In this document: piece by piece, positions 26,804-36,535 of the stretch
How the letters are laid out: every line of letters starts with the position of its first letter
Numbering within the stretch: position 1 is the first letter of the stretch
NCBI GenBank assembly: GCA_041690535.1
Contig: JAWLHA010000002.1
Location: 84,812 to 148,811 of the forward strand
DNA from: JAWLHA01 sp041690535
GTDB taxonomy: Bacteria > Pseudomonadota > Gammaproteobacteria > Thiohalomonadales > Thiohalomonadaceae
Direction: 5' to 3'
DNA length: 64,000 nt
Notes under the pieces: generated by a model
Databases searched by the model: none
The model's input: the letters and a program-made list of their open reading frames with translations, nothing else
What the model was told of the DNA's origin: nothing
Program-made: the position numbers and the translations under genes

Positions 26804-28226
26804 TTCCTATAGTCGCTTTCCGACGGACCACGAAGCCGGGGCACTTCACCCACTCGTTATCTATCCAGCCGTCCTTCCTTTCGATGGTGTAATGACGCGT
26901 AAGCCGTTGTGCACCAGGGAGATACTCCAGGTGTCGCACATGAGTGAACGCAATGAAGTCCTCAACACCACTAATGCTCAGCTGGTTGCCATCAATGCTG
27001 CTTTTGGCCCCAAGTTCCCGTTCGAGATAACTGGCAAGGCGCTTCGGATCTATACGTCGCTTGTCCAGGTAAGCACGCAATGCTTTCTGCCGTGCCTGAA
27101 GCGCTGGATCCAGTGCGTGCGTCCTCAGCGGTCTAGGTTCGGGTGGAATTCGGTTCCTTGGAGCCTCTCGCAGGCTCTGCGGCGCAACAGGAGCTACGTC
27201 AATCAAGGGCATCACCACAAAAAGCTCCGAATCGTCGCTTCTGTTGACAATCGCCTCTCCCAGTTGCTTGAGCAACCCGGCAATGTGAGTCGCCATCCCG
27301 GGCTGGCTCCGGTCCAGATAACGAACCGTGTCGGCGACTCGCCGCTCCACCTTCGCTCGGTAGCGGTCAACACGCGCAAGGTGGCTGTCTACCTGTTCGA
27401 ACACCGCGCGCAATTTATCGATGTCGTGATTGATTGCCTGCCACGCACGCTCACTATCGTCTGAACCGGCTTGCGCCATAAAGGCGTCCACCAGACGCTT
27501 CTTTTTCTCTGCGTCGTATTCCAGATCGCGAATAAGCGAAAGGATCTGCTGCCGGTACCGAAAAGGATTGTTCCGGGTTTTCAGCCGCTTATAGTCTTGA
27601 ACAAGAATGCGCTCGACAAAATCATCAAAGAAGTGACTCAGGACGGCACGGTGATCACTGACACCCGAGATCTCCCCTAGCAGCCCCTTGAGCCCATAGA
27701 TCATGGTATTGAGGTGCTGCAAGAACCGGCGCGCCTCTTGCGCGGCCTGCCGCAAGGCCAATACTTGGTCATCAGGGTCCTCTATGGCCTTTTGCACGTT
27801 GTTGTAGATCGACAAAACGATGCCGCCGTAGAACACCTGATCAGGTCGGGCAATCTCCATGAGGCAGCCCCACAACATGCCGACCGCCGGGGGAACGGCA
27901 ACTCGCACCTGATACCCTTCGTTCTCCTCTTCGAACCAACCGGCGTCGAGCAACCGCCGGTACGCTATCGACGGATGGTTGGCGTCACGCTCTTGAGGAA
28001 ACGACGTTTCGTCTTCGACTTGCCACACGATAGACATCGTGGCCAACCGCTCTTCGATCTCATGTCTTATCGTGTCCTTAGACGGAAAGACATCAGCATG
28101 AATCTGATCAAAGAAAAGCGGATACAGATCCAGAATCAGGGACGCATAGATACGCCTATTCCCACCGGACAGCGGGGAGAAAAGCCGTTCCGGCACCAAA
28201 TCGAACAGTTGGTTCATGTTTGGCAT
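26775..28226 (-). CDS. jetA: Wadjet kleisin-like subunit JetA
   Basis: 483 residues. The opening MNQLFDLVPERLFSPLS is characteristic of the JetA family with DUF5716-like sequence. The middle is helical (kleisin/MukF-like) and the C-terminus has DFIAFTHVRHLEYLP. It bridges the JetC heads. It starts only 3 bp after the hsdR stop, so Wadjet has no promoter space of its own here. I cannot decide the Wadjet subtype with certainty from sequence alone. Confidence 0.9.
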   Translation of the reverse strand: MPNMNQLFDLVPERLFSPLSGGNRRIYASLILDLYPLFFDQIHADVFPSKDTIRHEIEERLATMSIVWQVEDETSFPQERDANHPSIAYRRLLDAGWFEEENEGYQVRVAVPPAVGMLWGCLMEIARPDQVFYGGIVLSIYNNVQKAIEDPDDQVLALRQAAQEARRFLQHLNTMIYGLKGLLGEISGVSDHRAVLSHFFDDFVERILVQDYKRLKTRNNPFRYRQQILSLIRDLEYDAEKKKRLVDAFMAQAGSDDSERAWQAINHDIDKLRAVFEQVDSHLARVDRYRAKVERRVADTVRYLDRSQPGMATHIAGLLKQLGEAIVNRSDDSELFVVMPLIDVAPVAPQSLREAPRNRIPPEPRPLRTHALDPALQARQKALRAYLDKRRIDPKRLASYLERELGAKSSIDGNQLSISGVEDFIAFTHVRHLEYLPGAQRLTRHYTIERKDGWIDNEWVKCPGFVVRRKATIGNEGGTSSAA

Positions 28227-28229
28227 ATC

Positions 28230-31193
28230 TTAACCAGCAGATTGACTGCCTTGGTGGTAGGTTGTGCCAAAAATAGTGTCGCCTAGCCACTTCTTGAATG
28301 ACGGATTATCAGAGAACTGCTTAAACAGCTCGGTATGGTCCGCCAACAACTCAATCATGACCCGCTGCAACGCTGCGTCGTGCTCGATCCGAGCGGTTTT
28401 CTTGTCGTTATTCTTCATGGCGTTCTGGTATGCGGCATCTGCCGCGACCTTGGCCGGTATTTCCTCAGCAATAACTTTGCCGATTTTATCGGCATCCTTC
28501 CAATCGATATTGCCGAACTGATCGTTGAATGCCTTGATGATGTTACTCAGTTGGTCCAGCTCCGGCGCCGGCTTGCGGCCACCGCCGCTGGTCGGCACCG
28601 GTCCGACTTCGGCATCCTGGTCCGGAAGGCCGATCTTCAGGCTGGCTTTCACCTCGACACGGTAGCTGTCCATGTCGATGGCCTCCAGGATGCCCCGGGA
28701 CAGGTCCTCTTCCTTGGGCGCGGGAAGCTTGGGGATCAGGAAGTTCAGGAAGATCGACAGCTTCTCCCAGTCGGCATTCGAGTACGGCAGAATCGCGGCC
28801 AAAAAGCCGTAGGTGCGCACGAACGCCTTGGCCTTCCCCTTGAAATCCACTTGGCCGTCTTCATCGAGATCGGCATTGTAGGTGGCCACGCAGGCATCCA
28901 GGATCGGGTCGAGCCTGTCGCGGTCCTCGCCTTTCAGATAGAGCCCCACCAAGTCGCCGATTTGCACTTGGGAGTAGACCTGATAGCCGTCCAGATCCGA
29001 CTTCAGGTCGTGTAGCTTGTTCGGGTCTGTCTCGTCACTCAGGATGGTGGTGCGGTAATAGGGCTCGAACGACTTCTGGATGGTCTCCGAATCGTTGTAG
29101 AAATCAAGCACAAAGGTGTCGTGCTTCTGCGGGTGGGCGCGATTGATGCGCGAGAGGGTCTGCACCGCCTTAATTCCGGACAGCGCCTTGTCAACGTACA
29201 TGGTGTGCAGCAGCGGTTCGTCGTAACCGGTCTGGTATTTGTCGGCGACGATCAGGAAACGATATGGGTCCTGCTGCACCTTGTCCGGGATCTGGCTGCT
29301 GGGAAAGCCGTTGAGCGTCCCTTCGGTTACTTTCTTACCGCTGTATTCGTGCTCCCCGGAGAAGGCCACGATGGGCGCGTAGGGGCTCTTGCGCTCCTTG
29401 AGGTAATCCTTGAAGGCGTAGAAATACTGAATGGCCCGCTCGATACCGTTGGTGATGACCATGGCCCGGGCCTGGCCGCCGATTTTTGGCCGACTACCCA
29501 TAACATGCTGGTGAAAGTGGTCCACCATGATCTCCGCTTTGTCGCGGATGGCATGCTCGTGTGACTCCACATAGCGTCGCAGCCTTTTCTGAGCCCTCTT
29601 GGCGTCAAAGAGTGGGTCGCCTTCCACGATCTTGGCCAAGCGGTAGTAGCTGTCAACCGGGGTATAGTTCTCAAGCACATCAAGAATGAAGCGCTCCTGG
29701 ATGGCTTGCTTCATTGTGTAGCTGTGGAACGGATGGTGCTTCACCGTGCCGTCGGGCTGCCGGTCGGGCTCGCCGAAGATCTCCAGGGTCTTGTTCTTGG
29801 GGGTTGCGGTGAAGGCGAAATAGCTGGCGTTGGTCACCATCTTCCGGCCTTCCATGATCGTGTTGATCTTGTCTTCGACCGTCTCTTCCTCATCACCGTA
29901 GGGCGCGCTCTCCTCCAGCACCTGATTCATGGCGGCTGTTGTCTTGCCGCCCTGGCTGGAATGCGCCTCGTCGATGATAATTGCGAACTTAGCTCTACGG
30001 TGTTCGTCGCCGATCTCATTGAGAATGACCGGAAACTTCTGCACAGTGGTGATAATAATTTTCTTCCCAGCCTTGAGGAATTTCCTCAAGTCGCCCGAGT
30101 GCTCGGCATGGCCGACAGTGGCGGAAACCTGGGCGAATTGCTTGATCGTGTCGCGGATTTGCTTGTCGAGCACCCGCCGGTCAGTGACCACGATGACCGA
30201 ATCGAACAATGCCTTTCTCTCGTGCTCCAGCCCCACGAGCTGGTGCGCCAGCCAGGCGATGGAGTTGCTCTTCCCGCTACCCGCCGAGTGCTGGATCAAG
30301 TAGCGCCTGCCGATGCCACTCTCAGCGGCATCAGCTAGCAGCATGCGCACCACCTTCAACTGGTGGTAGCGAGGGAAGATCTGCTTGTACCTCTTTCTGC
30401 CGGTCTTCTCGTCCTTTTCCTCCACCACCTGAGCGTAGTTTTCCAGGATGTCGGTCAACCCCGCCTTGGAAAGGGTCTCCTTCCACAGGTAGTCGGTGGC
30501 GAGTCCGGCCGGGTTCGGCGGATTGCCAGCACCGTCGTTGTAACCCTTATTAAAGGGCAGGAACCACGAGCCCTTTCCCTTGAGGTGAGTACAGAAACGT
30601 ACCTCATGGTCGTCCACGGCAAAATGGACAGCGCAGCGACCGAACTGGAACAGCAGCTCCTTCGGGTCTCGGTCGCGCTGATACTGCTGCACTGCATCGA
30701 GTACCGTCTGTTTGGTGAGTTTGTTCTTAAGCTCGAAGGTGGCGATGGGCAGGCCATTGATGAATACAGCCATGTCAAGGGAGAGCGCTGTCTCAACGCG
30801 GCTGTAGCGTAGCTGACGGGTAACGCTGAAGATGTTGGCCTCGAATCGCTCTGCCGCCTTCAGATTGCCTGGGGTTGGCGTCCCGTAGAAAAGATCCACA
30901 TGGGTCGGACCGTGTTTAATTCCGCCGCGCAGCACATCCACCACACCGCGCTTAGCGATCTCACCCTGAAGTCGGTGCAGAAACTGAGTACGCTTCGGGC
31001 CATACTCCTCGATACCGAGGACCTCATAGGCATCGGCTTGGGTGCCGGCGAGGAATTGCAGTAGCTTGGCCAGATCGACTGCGTGCTCCCGGTCGTAATC
31101 CTTCGGGTCGCCCTGAATATATCCCGCCTCCTCCACAAGAGAAGCGACGAGTATGGATTCCAGACCTTTTTCGCTTGTGTCAGTCGGTTTCAT
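28230..31193 (-). CDS. hsdR: Type I restriction enzyme R subunit
   Basis: 987 residues. The N-terminal nuclease domain has the PD-(D/E)xK signature, with Asp near 140 and FELKN (Glu154/Lys156). The SF2 motor has HSAGSGKSNS (about 300), IIIDEAHSSQGG (DEAH, about 412) and FTATP. The C-terminal helical domain is complete. HsdR translocates DNA and cuts unmethylated targets together with HsdM and HsdS. It starts 14 bp after darG, and jetA follows after 3 bp. Confidence 0.95.
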   Translation of the reverse strand: MKPTDTSEKGLESILVASLVEEAGYIQGDPKDYDREHAVDLAKLLQFLAGTQADAYEVLGIEEYGPKRTQFLHRLQGEIAKRGVVDVLRGGIKHGPTHVDLFYGTPTPGNLKAAERFEANIFSVTRQLRYSRVETALSLDMAVFINGLPIATFELKNKLTKQTVLDAVQQYQRDRDPKELLFQFGRCAVHFAVDDHEVRFCTHLKGKGSWFLPFNKGYNDGAGNPPNPAGLATDYLWKETLSKAGLTDILENYAQVVEEKDEKTGRKRYKQIFPRYHQLKVVRMLLADAAESGIGRRYLIQHSAGSGKSNSIAWLAHQLVGLEHERKALFDSVIVVTDRRVLDKQIRDTIKQFAQVSATVGHAEHSGDLRKFLKAGKKIIITTVQKFPVILNEIGDEHRRAKFAIIIDEAHSSQGGKTTAAMNQVLEESAPYGDEEETVEDKINTIMEGRKMVTNASYFAFTATPKNKTLEIFGEPDRQPDGTVKHHPFHSYTMKQAIQERFILDVLENYTPVDSYYRLAKIVEGDPLFDAKRAQKRLRRYVESHEHAIRDKAEIMVDHFHQHVMGSRPKIGGQARAMVITNGIERAIQYFYAFKDYLKERKSPYAPIVAFSGEHEYSGKKVTEGTLNGFPSSQIPDKVQQDPYRFLIVADKYQTGYDEPLLHTMYVDKALSGIKAVQTLSRINRAHPQKHDTFVLDFYNDSETIQKSFEPYYRTTILSDETDPNKLHDLKSDLDGYQVYSQVQIGDLVGLYLKGEDRDRLDPILDACVATYNADLDEDGQVDFKGKAKAFVRTYGFLAAILPYSNADWEKLSIFLNFLIPKLPAPKEEDLSRGILEAIDMDSYRVEVKASLKIGLPDQDAEVGPVPTSGGGRKPAPELDQLSNIIKAFNDQFGNIDWKDADKIGKVIAEEIPAKVAADAAYQNAMKNNDKKTARIEHDAALQRVMIELLADHTELFKQFSDNPSFKKWLGDTIFGTTYHQGSQSAG

Positions 31194-31207
31194 GCGCTCC
31201 CTCGCGG

Positions 31208-32251
31208 CTAATGTCTGCTAAGCCAACCCTTATGCGATAACACATCCATCGCCAGAGCGATCTGGCGGGGTGTAAATTGCAACTTACGCTCATTCCAGGC
31301 ATGGATACGGCTGACCACCTCATCCACAGAAGTGGCCTGCTCATGTTTTATCACCCAATGAACAGTCGCTAGTAACTCCAGACCATAGGGCGACTCAAAA
31401 CCCTCCACCAACTTGGTCACCTGGTCGAATCGTTCCCTAGTCGCAGTATGTTCACCAAGAAAGGTGGTAGCGTCTTCTATGGCCCCTGGAACAAGTTGGA
31501 GCGGCTTATCCGGCGCATCACCGCCATCGGCATAGCCGGACACTAGATGGCCCTCTATGGCATTCAAGACATGCCGCAGATTCTCGGCATAGGGTCCATA
31601 GGGTGCTTTCCTGTAATTAAGCCGGAGCGGTTCCCCTGCCTCCTGCATGAAATACATCAGCTTATGGACTTCCAGCAGTGTCACAAACGGATCCAGCAGT
31701 CCGGCAATATAGCGGCGCATCAACTCAACCAAAGCCGCTCGGCCCGGTGTCATCTTGGGCACTTCCCGGTTACGCACCATCTTCTCAGCGGCGGGGGCTC
31801 CTTTGGGCTCAAAGATTATGATTCGCACATCGTCCATATCGGCAAGTGCCAGTTCGATGCATTGCCTTACCTCCGACCAGTCCAAACCACCCAGGCCACT
31901 TCCCAGTGGAGGAATGGCAATAGAGCGAATACCTCGTTCGCGGATCTCACCAGCCAGTGCCTTAAGGCCTGACTCAATATCTTCCATGCGGCTCTTGCCG
32001 CGCCAATGGCGCTTGGTAGGAAAGTTGATGATGTAGCGAGGATTGGTCAAACCGCCCATGTCGTAGATAAACATGCGCCCTGGCTGCACCTCCCCCCGAT
32101 TACAGGCAGCGGCATATGCCTTGAAGTTGTCTGGAAAGGCATTCTTGAACTGGAGGGCGATGCCTCGCCCCATAACGCCAACACAATTGACGGTATTGAT
32201 GATGGCCTCGGCATCTTCTGTGAGGATATTACCTGTCTTGTATTCAATCAT
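31208..32251 (-). CDS. darG: Antitoxin DarG (macro domain DNA ADP-ribosyl glycohydrolase)
   Basis: 347 residues. The N-terminal macro domain has TGNILTEDAEAIINTVNCVGVMGRGIALQFK, of which NTVNCVG and the Gly-rich GVMGRG are the ligand-binding loops, and PPLGSGLGGLDW. The C-terminal ~180 residues (LLEVHKLMYFMQEAG, YRKAPYGPYAENLRHVL) match the DarG domain that binds DarT directly. It removes ADP-ribose from thymidine in DNA and neutralises DarT. It is 13 bp downstream of darT and is followed by hsdR. Confidence 0.93.
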   Translation of the reverse strand: MIEYKTGNILTEDAEAIINTVNCVGVMGRGIALQFKNAFPDNFKAYAAACNRGEVQPGRMFIYDMGGLTNPRYIINFPTKRHWRGKSRMEDIESGLKALAGEIRERGIRSIAIPPLGSGLGGLDWSEVRQCIELALADMDDVRIIIFEPKGAPAAEKMVRNREVPKMTPGRAALVELMRRYIAGLLDPFVTLLEVHKLMYFMQEAGEPLRLNYRKAPYGPYAENLRHVLNAIEGHLVSGYADGGDAPDKPLQLVPGAIEDATTFLGEHTATRERFDQVTKLVEGFESPYGLELLATVHWVIKHEQATSVDEVVSRIHAWNERKLQFTPRQIALAMDVLSHKGWLSRH

Positions 32252-32264
32252 TCTGTCATCCCCG

Positions 32265-32924
32265 TCAGTAATACCAAGCTGGCTTTACTTCTAATGTTGG
32301 CTTATGGACATGTGCATTTAGCGCATGAGCCGCCTGGTGATAGGTCGTATTGTTGCAAACACCTATACGTTCGACTAATTCCCAAGGGAAGCTGGTCTCA
32401 ACAAGAAATTCGGCCTGTTTACCGTGAGAACCTGAGTGCGGCAATCCGTGACCACTCCATTTAGTTGCGGTAACGGCATCCCAGTCAATCTCATGTAGAT
32501 TAGCCACGTTGGCACGATCTTCGAAATAATAGGCGCCTGCGTTAGACAGGGTGAAGGCCCAGCGCCGATCATTTGCCTCAGCCCAACGTACAGCGGCATA
32601 AAAATCAACCTCCAAATGCACGATAGGCCCTTGTCCGCCGCGGTAAGTTAGCTGCTCATCATTCGCTCGATAAATTAGATAAAGCATGATGGAGCGCGGA
32701 CAGAAGTAAAAAGGCACGCATTGACCAACATACAGTCCCGGATGGCTATCTAATGTCAGCTCGTTGAGACGCCTTGCCTTGATAGTACTCATTCCTATCG
32801 TGGTTCCCAATCCGGCATGCTTGATCATCTCTGCATCACAGAACAGGCCATTGCATGCAATAATCGACGGCAAGCGGTCCACATGCACGATGTGGTAGAT
32901 TTTCGGTTGAGCAGGCACTGTCAT
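32265..32924 (-). CDS. darT: Toxin DarT (DNA thymidine ADP-ribosyltransferase)
   Basis: 219 residues. Family motifs: IYHIVHVDRLPSI near the start, FYFCPRSIMLYLI, and QAEFLVETSFPW, where the Glu of AEFLV is the expected catalytic residue on the ARTT loop. DarT modifies thymidine in ssDNA motifs using NAD and blocks phage or host replication. Its ATG overlaps the hsdS stop by 1 bp (TAATG). It is encoded inside the restriction operon, directly before its antitoxin. Confidence 0.92.
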   Translation of the reverse strand: MTVPAQPKIYHIVHVDRLPSIIACNGLFCDAEMIKHAGLGTTIGMSTIKARRLNELTLDSHPGLYVGQCVPFYFCPRSIMLYLIYRANDEQLTYRGGQGPIVHLEVDFYAAVRWAEANDRRWAFTLSNAGAYYFEDRANVANLHEIDWDAVTATKWSGHGLPHSGSHGKQAEFLVETSFPWELVERIGVCNNTTYHQAAHALNAHVHKPTLEVKPAWYY

Positions 32925-34339
32925 TACTCGATCTCCGGTTCAAGCTCGTCATCAATGATCTCGTCTGACTCGCCCATGCACTCATCCAGTTCCGCCACTT
33001 CTTCCTCCGCTGCCTCTGGCACATCGATACCGCGCACATCCACTTGGCCAGTGACCACATCAGAAATCAACCGGGTGCGGTATTCGCGCATCAGTTCGAT
33101 CTCACGTTGGGCGCGGATGATGGCCTGGTCGATTTCTGCCGACTTTTCCTGGATGTGTTCAAGAATTTCCAATTGCTCATCGATTGGTGGCAGACCAATT
33201 GGATAATTTTTTACAAAATCCGATGGAATCCGCTGCTGGCCAGCCGCGCCGGTCATGTATTGCTCGCCCAGCAACAAGAACTGTTTGGTTGATGTGAGGA
33301 ACCGAAGGAAAGCGCCATCGATGGTCCTTGAAGGGCGAAGAACAATCAGTTCGGTAGTGCCAAAGCCGAAATCAGATTCAAGCCCTTTTAGGTATGCTCC
33401 CTTGCCATTTTCAAAACAGGGAGTGATTTTCGCGACAACCACATCCCCGCGTCGGAAATAGGTGAAGCCATTCCAGACTTCGGACAGAGTGCGTTTTTCG
33501 GTGCAGTCGATATCTCCATTGACGGAGATGTTCTCCATAGGAAGAAAGACGACCTTTCCTTCATCCGTCGGATTTGCTCGTGTCTCAGACTTTGATGGGT
33601 TGAAGCTGACCACCCGTTTGAGTTTCGTGGCCTCCCAATGCCCTGGAATATCCCCGATCCATTCCATGCCGCTGGGCTTGAACTTGACCTTGGGATCAAG
33701 CCCCCGGGTCACGGCCTGGTTGATGACGTTCTGCTTCTGTTCCTTGAGCAGTTCGATGAGCCGCCGCTTGTTGCGCATGAACTTGCGGAACAAGCGGTCT
33801 TGCGCCTTCAGGAACCGTGCGATGGTTTGCTGCTCTTCCTGCGGAGGGCAGACCACCGGCATGCTCAGAAATTTATCGGGATAGAGCCTGAGCCGGGAAG
33901 AACGGATGCCCGTTGAGCGACAAATGTATTCCGACCGATAACCTTCAATCCGCAACAGGTTGTCGAGATAGTAGTAGTCGTAATCCTGGTTGCTTCTTGG
34001 CCGATAAACGCCATAGGCAGGACTCACAATTCCGTCGTGGTTCGAGACGCCCAATGCAGACATCCAGGCCCACATCGTATTGATGACCAAATCGCCGGGC
34101 TGGCAAAGTTTCTGGCCGACATTCGACTCGGCCTTGAACATGGTCACGTTCTTCTGGCTGCGAGGTGTCACTCCCGTGATGTGCGACACCGAGAGCATTT
34201 CTTCGTCGCCTGTCTGGGAGCGCTCATCAATCTCTTTGAAGTAATACTTTGCCCGTTTCTCAGGCCAATGCGCGGGAATGCTCCCAACCCAGCTCACACC
34301 CGCGTTCTTGTATTCTGGATAAGGGGCCAGCTTCATCAT
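32924..34339 (-). CDS. hsdS: Type I specificity subunit HsdS
   Basis: 471 residues with two target-recognition domains, each introduced by the same short repeat: VSWVGSIPAHW (about residue 15) and MEWIGDIPGHW (about residue 230). Central and distal conserved helices (for example FLKAQDRLFRKFMRNKRRLIELLKEQKQ) separate the two domains. The C-terminal tail is acidic. It directs HsdM and HsdR to a bipartite DNA target that cannot be read from sequence. It overlaps hsdM by 4 bp. Confidence 0.94.
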   Translation of the reverse strand: MMKLAPYPEYKNAGVSWVGSIPAHWPEKRAKYYFKEIDERSQTGDEEMLSVSHITGVTPRSQKNVTMFKAESNVGQKLCQPGDLVINTMWAWMSALGVSNHDGIVSPAYGVYRPRSNQDYDYYYLDNLLRIEGYRSEYICRSTGIRSSRLRLYPDKFLSMPVVCPPQEEQQTIARFLKAQDRLFRKFMRNKRRLIELLKEQKQNVINQAVTRGLDPKVKFKPSGMEWIGDIPGHWEATKLKRVVSFNPSKSETRANPTDEGKVVFLPMENISVNGDIDCTEKRTLSEVWNGFTYFRRGDVVVAKITPCFENGKGAYLKGLESDFGFGTTELIVLRPSRTIDGAFLRFLTSTKQFLLLGEQYMTGAAGQQRIPSDFVKNYPIGLPPIDEQLEILEHIQEKSAEIDQAIIRAQREIELMREYRTRLISDVVTGQVDVRGIDVPEAAEEEVAELDECMGESDEIIDDELEPEIE

Positions 34340-36468
34340 TCAGCCTCCCCGACAATCTGTTCCAGAAGGCCTTCGGTCTCCTGCTCCAGGGCGTAGATGT
34401 CGGCCTTGATCTCATCCAGGGTGCGCATGGGCGCGGGCCGGTAGAAATGGCGGGTGAAGGAGATCTCGTAGCCCACCAGCGTCTTGCCCGGGTCGATCCA
34501 GGCATCCGGGGTATAGGGCAGCACCTCGCACCGGAAGAACGCCTTGATGCCGCCCTCTTCGAGCAGAGGCACCTGCTCGCTGTCGCGTAGGGCCGTATCC
34601 GGCTCGTATTCGACCACACAGGTCTTGCTGTTCACCTCGACCTCAAACAGGCCGTGGATGGGATCAGGCGTGGCCTTGCCGGGCTTGTAAACCTTCTTCA
34701 CCACCGGCGTAGCATCCTCGTTGGTGTCGCAGAGTTCGCTTTGCAGCAGCTTCTTGCGCTTGGCGGTAAGCTTGACATCGTGCTTGTCGGCATCGGTGGC
34801 GCAAGCGTCCATGAAGGCATTGAAATCCAGGTGCGGTCCACCTCCGAGTGTCTCGGCCACACGACTGGCCAAATTGGCCAGCGGCTCTTCCTTAGCCTTG
34901 GCGCAGGTCCGCTCGAAACGTTCCAGGCGGGCCGGGCGCAGGTCGACGGCGAGGCGCAGCGGACGGTCTACCGTCACCTTCCAGTAGCCGAAAGCCTCGT
35001 TGGGGAAGATCTTGGATTTCCCGGTCCCGACCGGATTCACCACTAGGTCGCAGATGGCGCGGATGTGTTCCTCGGAGAATTCGCAGTTCTTCTTGCCAAG
35101 GTTGCGGCGCAGCGGCACGTACCATTCGGTGGCGTCGATGAGCTGAACCTTGCCCCGGCGCGTATCAGACTTGCGGTTGGTCAGCACCCAGATATAGGTA
35201 GCGATGCCGGTGTTGTAGAACATGTTCTCAGGCAGGGCGATGATAGCCTCCAGCCAATCGTTCTCGACAATCCAACGGCGGATGTTGCTCTCGCCCTGGC
35301 CAGCGTCGCCGGTGAAGAGCGACGAGCCGTTGTGAACCTCGGCGATGCGGCTGCCGAGGCGGGTGGTGGGCTTCATCTTGGAGAGCTTGTTGACCAGGAA
35401 CATGAGCTGCCCGTCCGAAGAGCGGGTGATCATTTTGTATTCCGGGTCGCCAGCGTGCTGGGTAACAAACCGCGGGTCCTTGATGTCGCCTTTGCCGCCT
35501 AGGCGCTCCAGGTCCGTCTTCCAGCTCTTGCCGTAAGGCGGATTGGAGAGCATGAAGTCGAACTCCTGCGACGGGAAGGCATCGCTGGAGAGCGTGGAGC
35601 CGTACTTCATGTTCTCGGCCTCGGCCCCTTCGCCTTTGAGCAGCAGGTCGGCCTTGGAGATAGCGTAGGTTTCCGGCTGCACCTCCTGGCCGAAAAGGTG
35701 AATGGAAACATTCTTGCCGTGGCTTTCGGCCAGCTCGGCGAGGCGTTCTTCCGCCACCGTCAGCATGCCGCCGGTGCCGCAGGCCCCGTCGTAAACAAGG
35801 TAGGTGCCGGATTCGATGTCGTCGGCCACCGGCAGGAAGATCAGGTCGGCCATGAGCTTGACCACGTCGCGAGGCGTGAAGTGCTCTCCGGCCTCTTCGT
35901 TGTTCTCCTCGTTGAAGCGGCGGATCAGCTCCTCAAAAATGGTGCCCATGGAGTGGTTGTCGAGCGCCGGAAGGATCTCGTTGCCGTCCACGTCCTGAAC
36001 AGGCTTGGGGCTGAGATTGATGCGGCCGTCGAGGAACTTCTCAATCAGGTGGCCGAGGATGTCGGCCTCGATCAACGTGGGGATCTGGTTGCGGAACTTG
36101 AACTTGTCGAGGATCTCCTGGACGTTGGGTGAAAAGCCGTCCAGGTAGGCTTCGAAATCGGCCTTGAGTTGCTGCTGCTTGGCGCGGTTCTTCAGGTCGC
36201 GCAGCGTAAAGGGCGACACATTGTAAAAAGCCTCACCGGAGGCCTGGCAGAGGGCGGCGTGTTGGTTGGCAATCCCAGCCCCATCGAGCTGCTTCTTCAT
36301 GCCGAGCACCTTTTCCTTGTTCGGCTCCAACAATGCGTCAAGGCGGCGAATGACCGTCATTGGCAGGATCACATCGCGGTACTTGCCGCGGACGTAAACA
36401 TCCCGCAGCACATCGTCAGCTATTCCCCAGATGAAATTGACAATGGCGTTGTGCGTTGCATAGTTCAT
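34336..36468 (-). CDS. hsdM: Type I DNA adenine methyltransferase HsdM
   Basis: 710 residues, longer than many HsdM because of a C-terminal extension with coiled-coil character. The SAM-binding motif is DGACGTGGML and the catalytic motif is SNPPYG (N6-adenine methyltransferase). The HsdM N-terminal helical domain (FIWGIADDVLRDVYVRGKYRDVILP) is clear. It methylates adenine in the target defined by HsdS. It is the first structural gene after the WYL regulator, 67 bp downstream on the same strand. Confidence 0.94.
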   Translation of the reverse strand: MNYATHNAIVNFIWGIADDVLRDVYVRGKYRDVILPMTVIRRLDALLEPNKEKVLGMKKQLDGAGIANQHAALCQASGEAFYNVSPFTLRDLKNRAKQQQLKADFEAYLDGFSPNVQEILDKFKFRNQIPTLIEADILGHLIEKFLDGRINLSPKPVQDVDGNEILPALDNHSMGTIFEELIRRFNEENNEEAGEHFTPRDVVKLMADLIFLPVADDIESGTYLVYDGACGTGGMLTVAEERLAELAESHGKNVSIHLFGQEVQPETYAISKADLLLKGEGAEAENMKYGSTLSSDAFPSQEFDFMLSNPPYGKSWKTDLERLGGKGDIKDPRFVTQHAGDPEYKMITRSSDGQLMFLVNKLSKMKPTTRLGSRIAEVHNGSSLFTGDAGQGESNIRRWIVENDWLEAIIALPENMFYNTGIATYIWVLTNRKSDTRRGKVQLIDATEWYVPLRRNLGKKNCEFSEEHIRAICDLVVNPVGTGKSKIFPNEAFGYWKVTVDRPLRLAVDLRPARLERFERTCAKAKEEPLANLASRVAETLGGGPHLDFNAFMDACATDADKHDVKLTAKRKKLLQSELCDTNEDATPVVKKVYKPGKATPDPIHGLFEVEVNSKTCVVEYEPDTALRDSEQVPLLEEGGIKAFFRCEVLPYTPDAWIDPGKTLVGYEISFTRHFYRPAPMRTLDEIKADIYALEQETEGLLEQIVGEAE

Positions 36469-36535
36469 TTTTGGTGGAAATCCCCGATATATGTTGTCGA
36501 CAGACGCCTACAAGTCATGGTCCGACTACCTCCCC

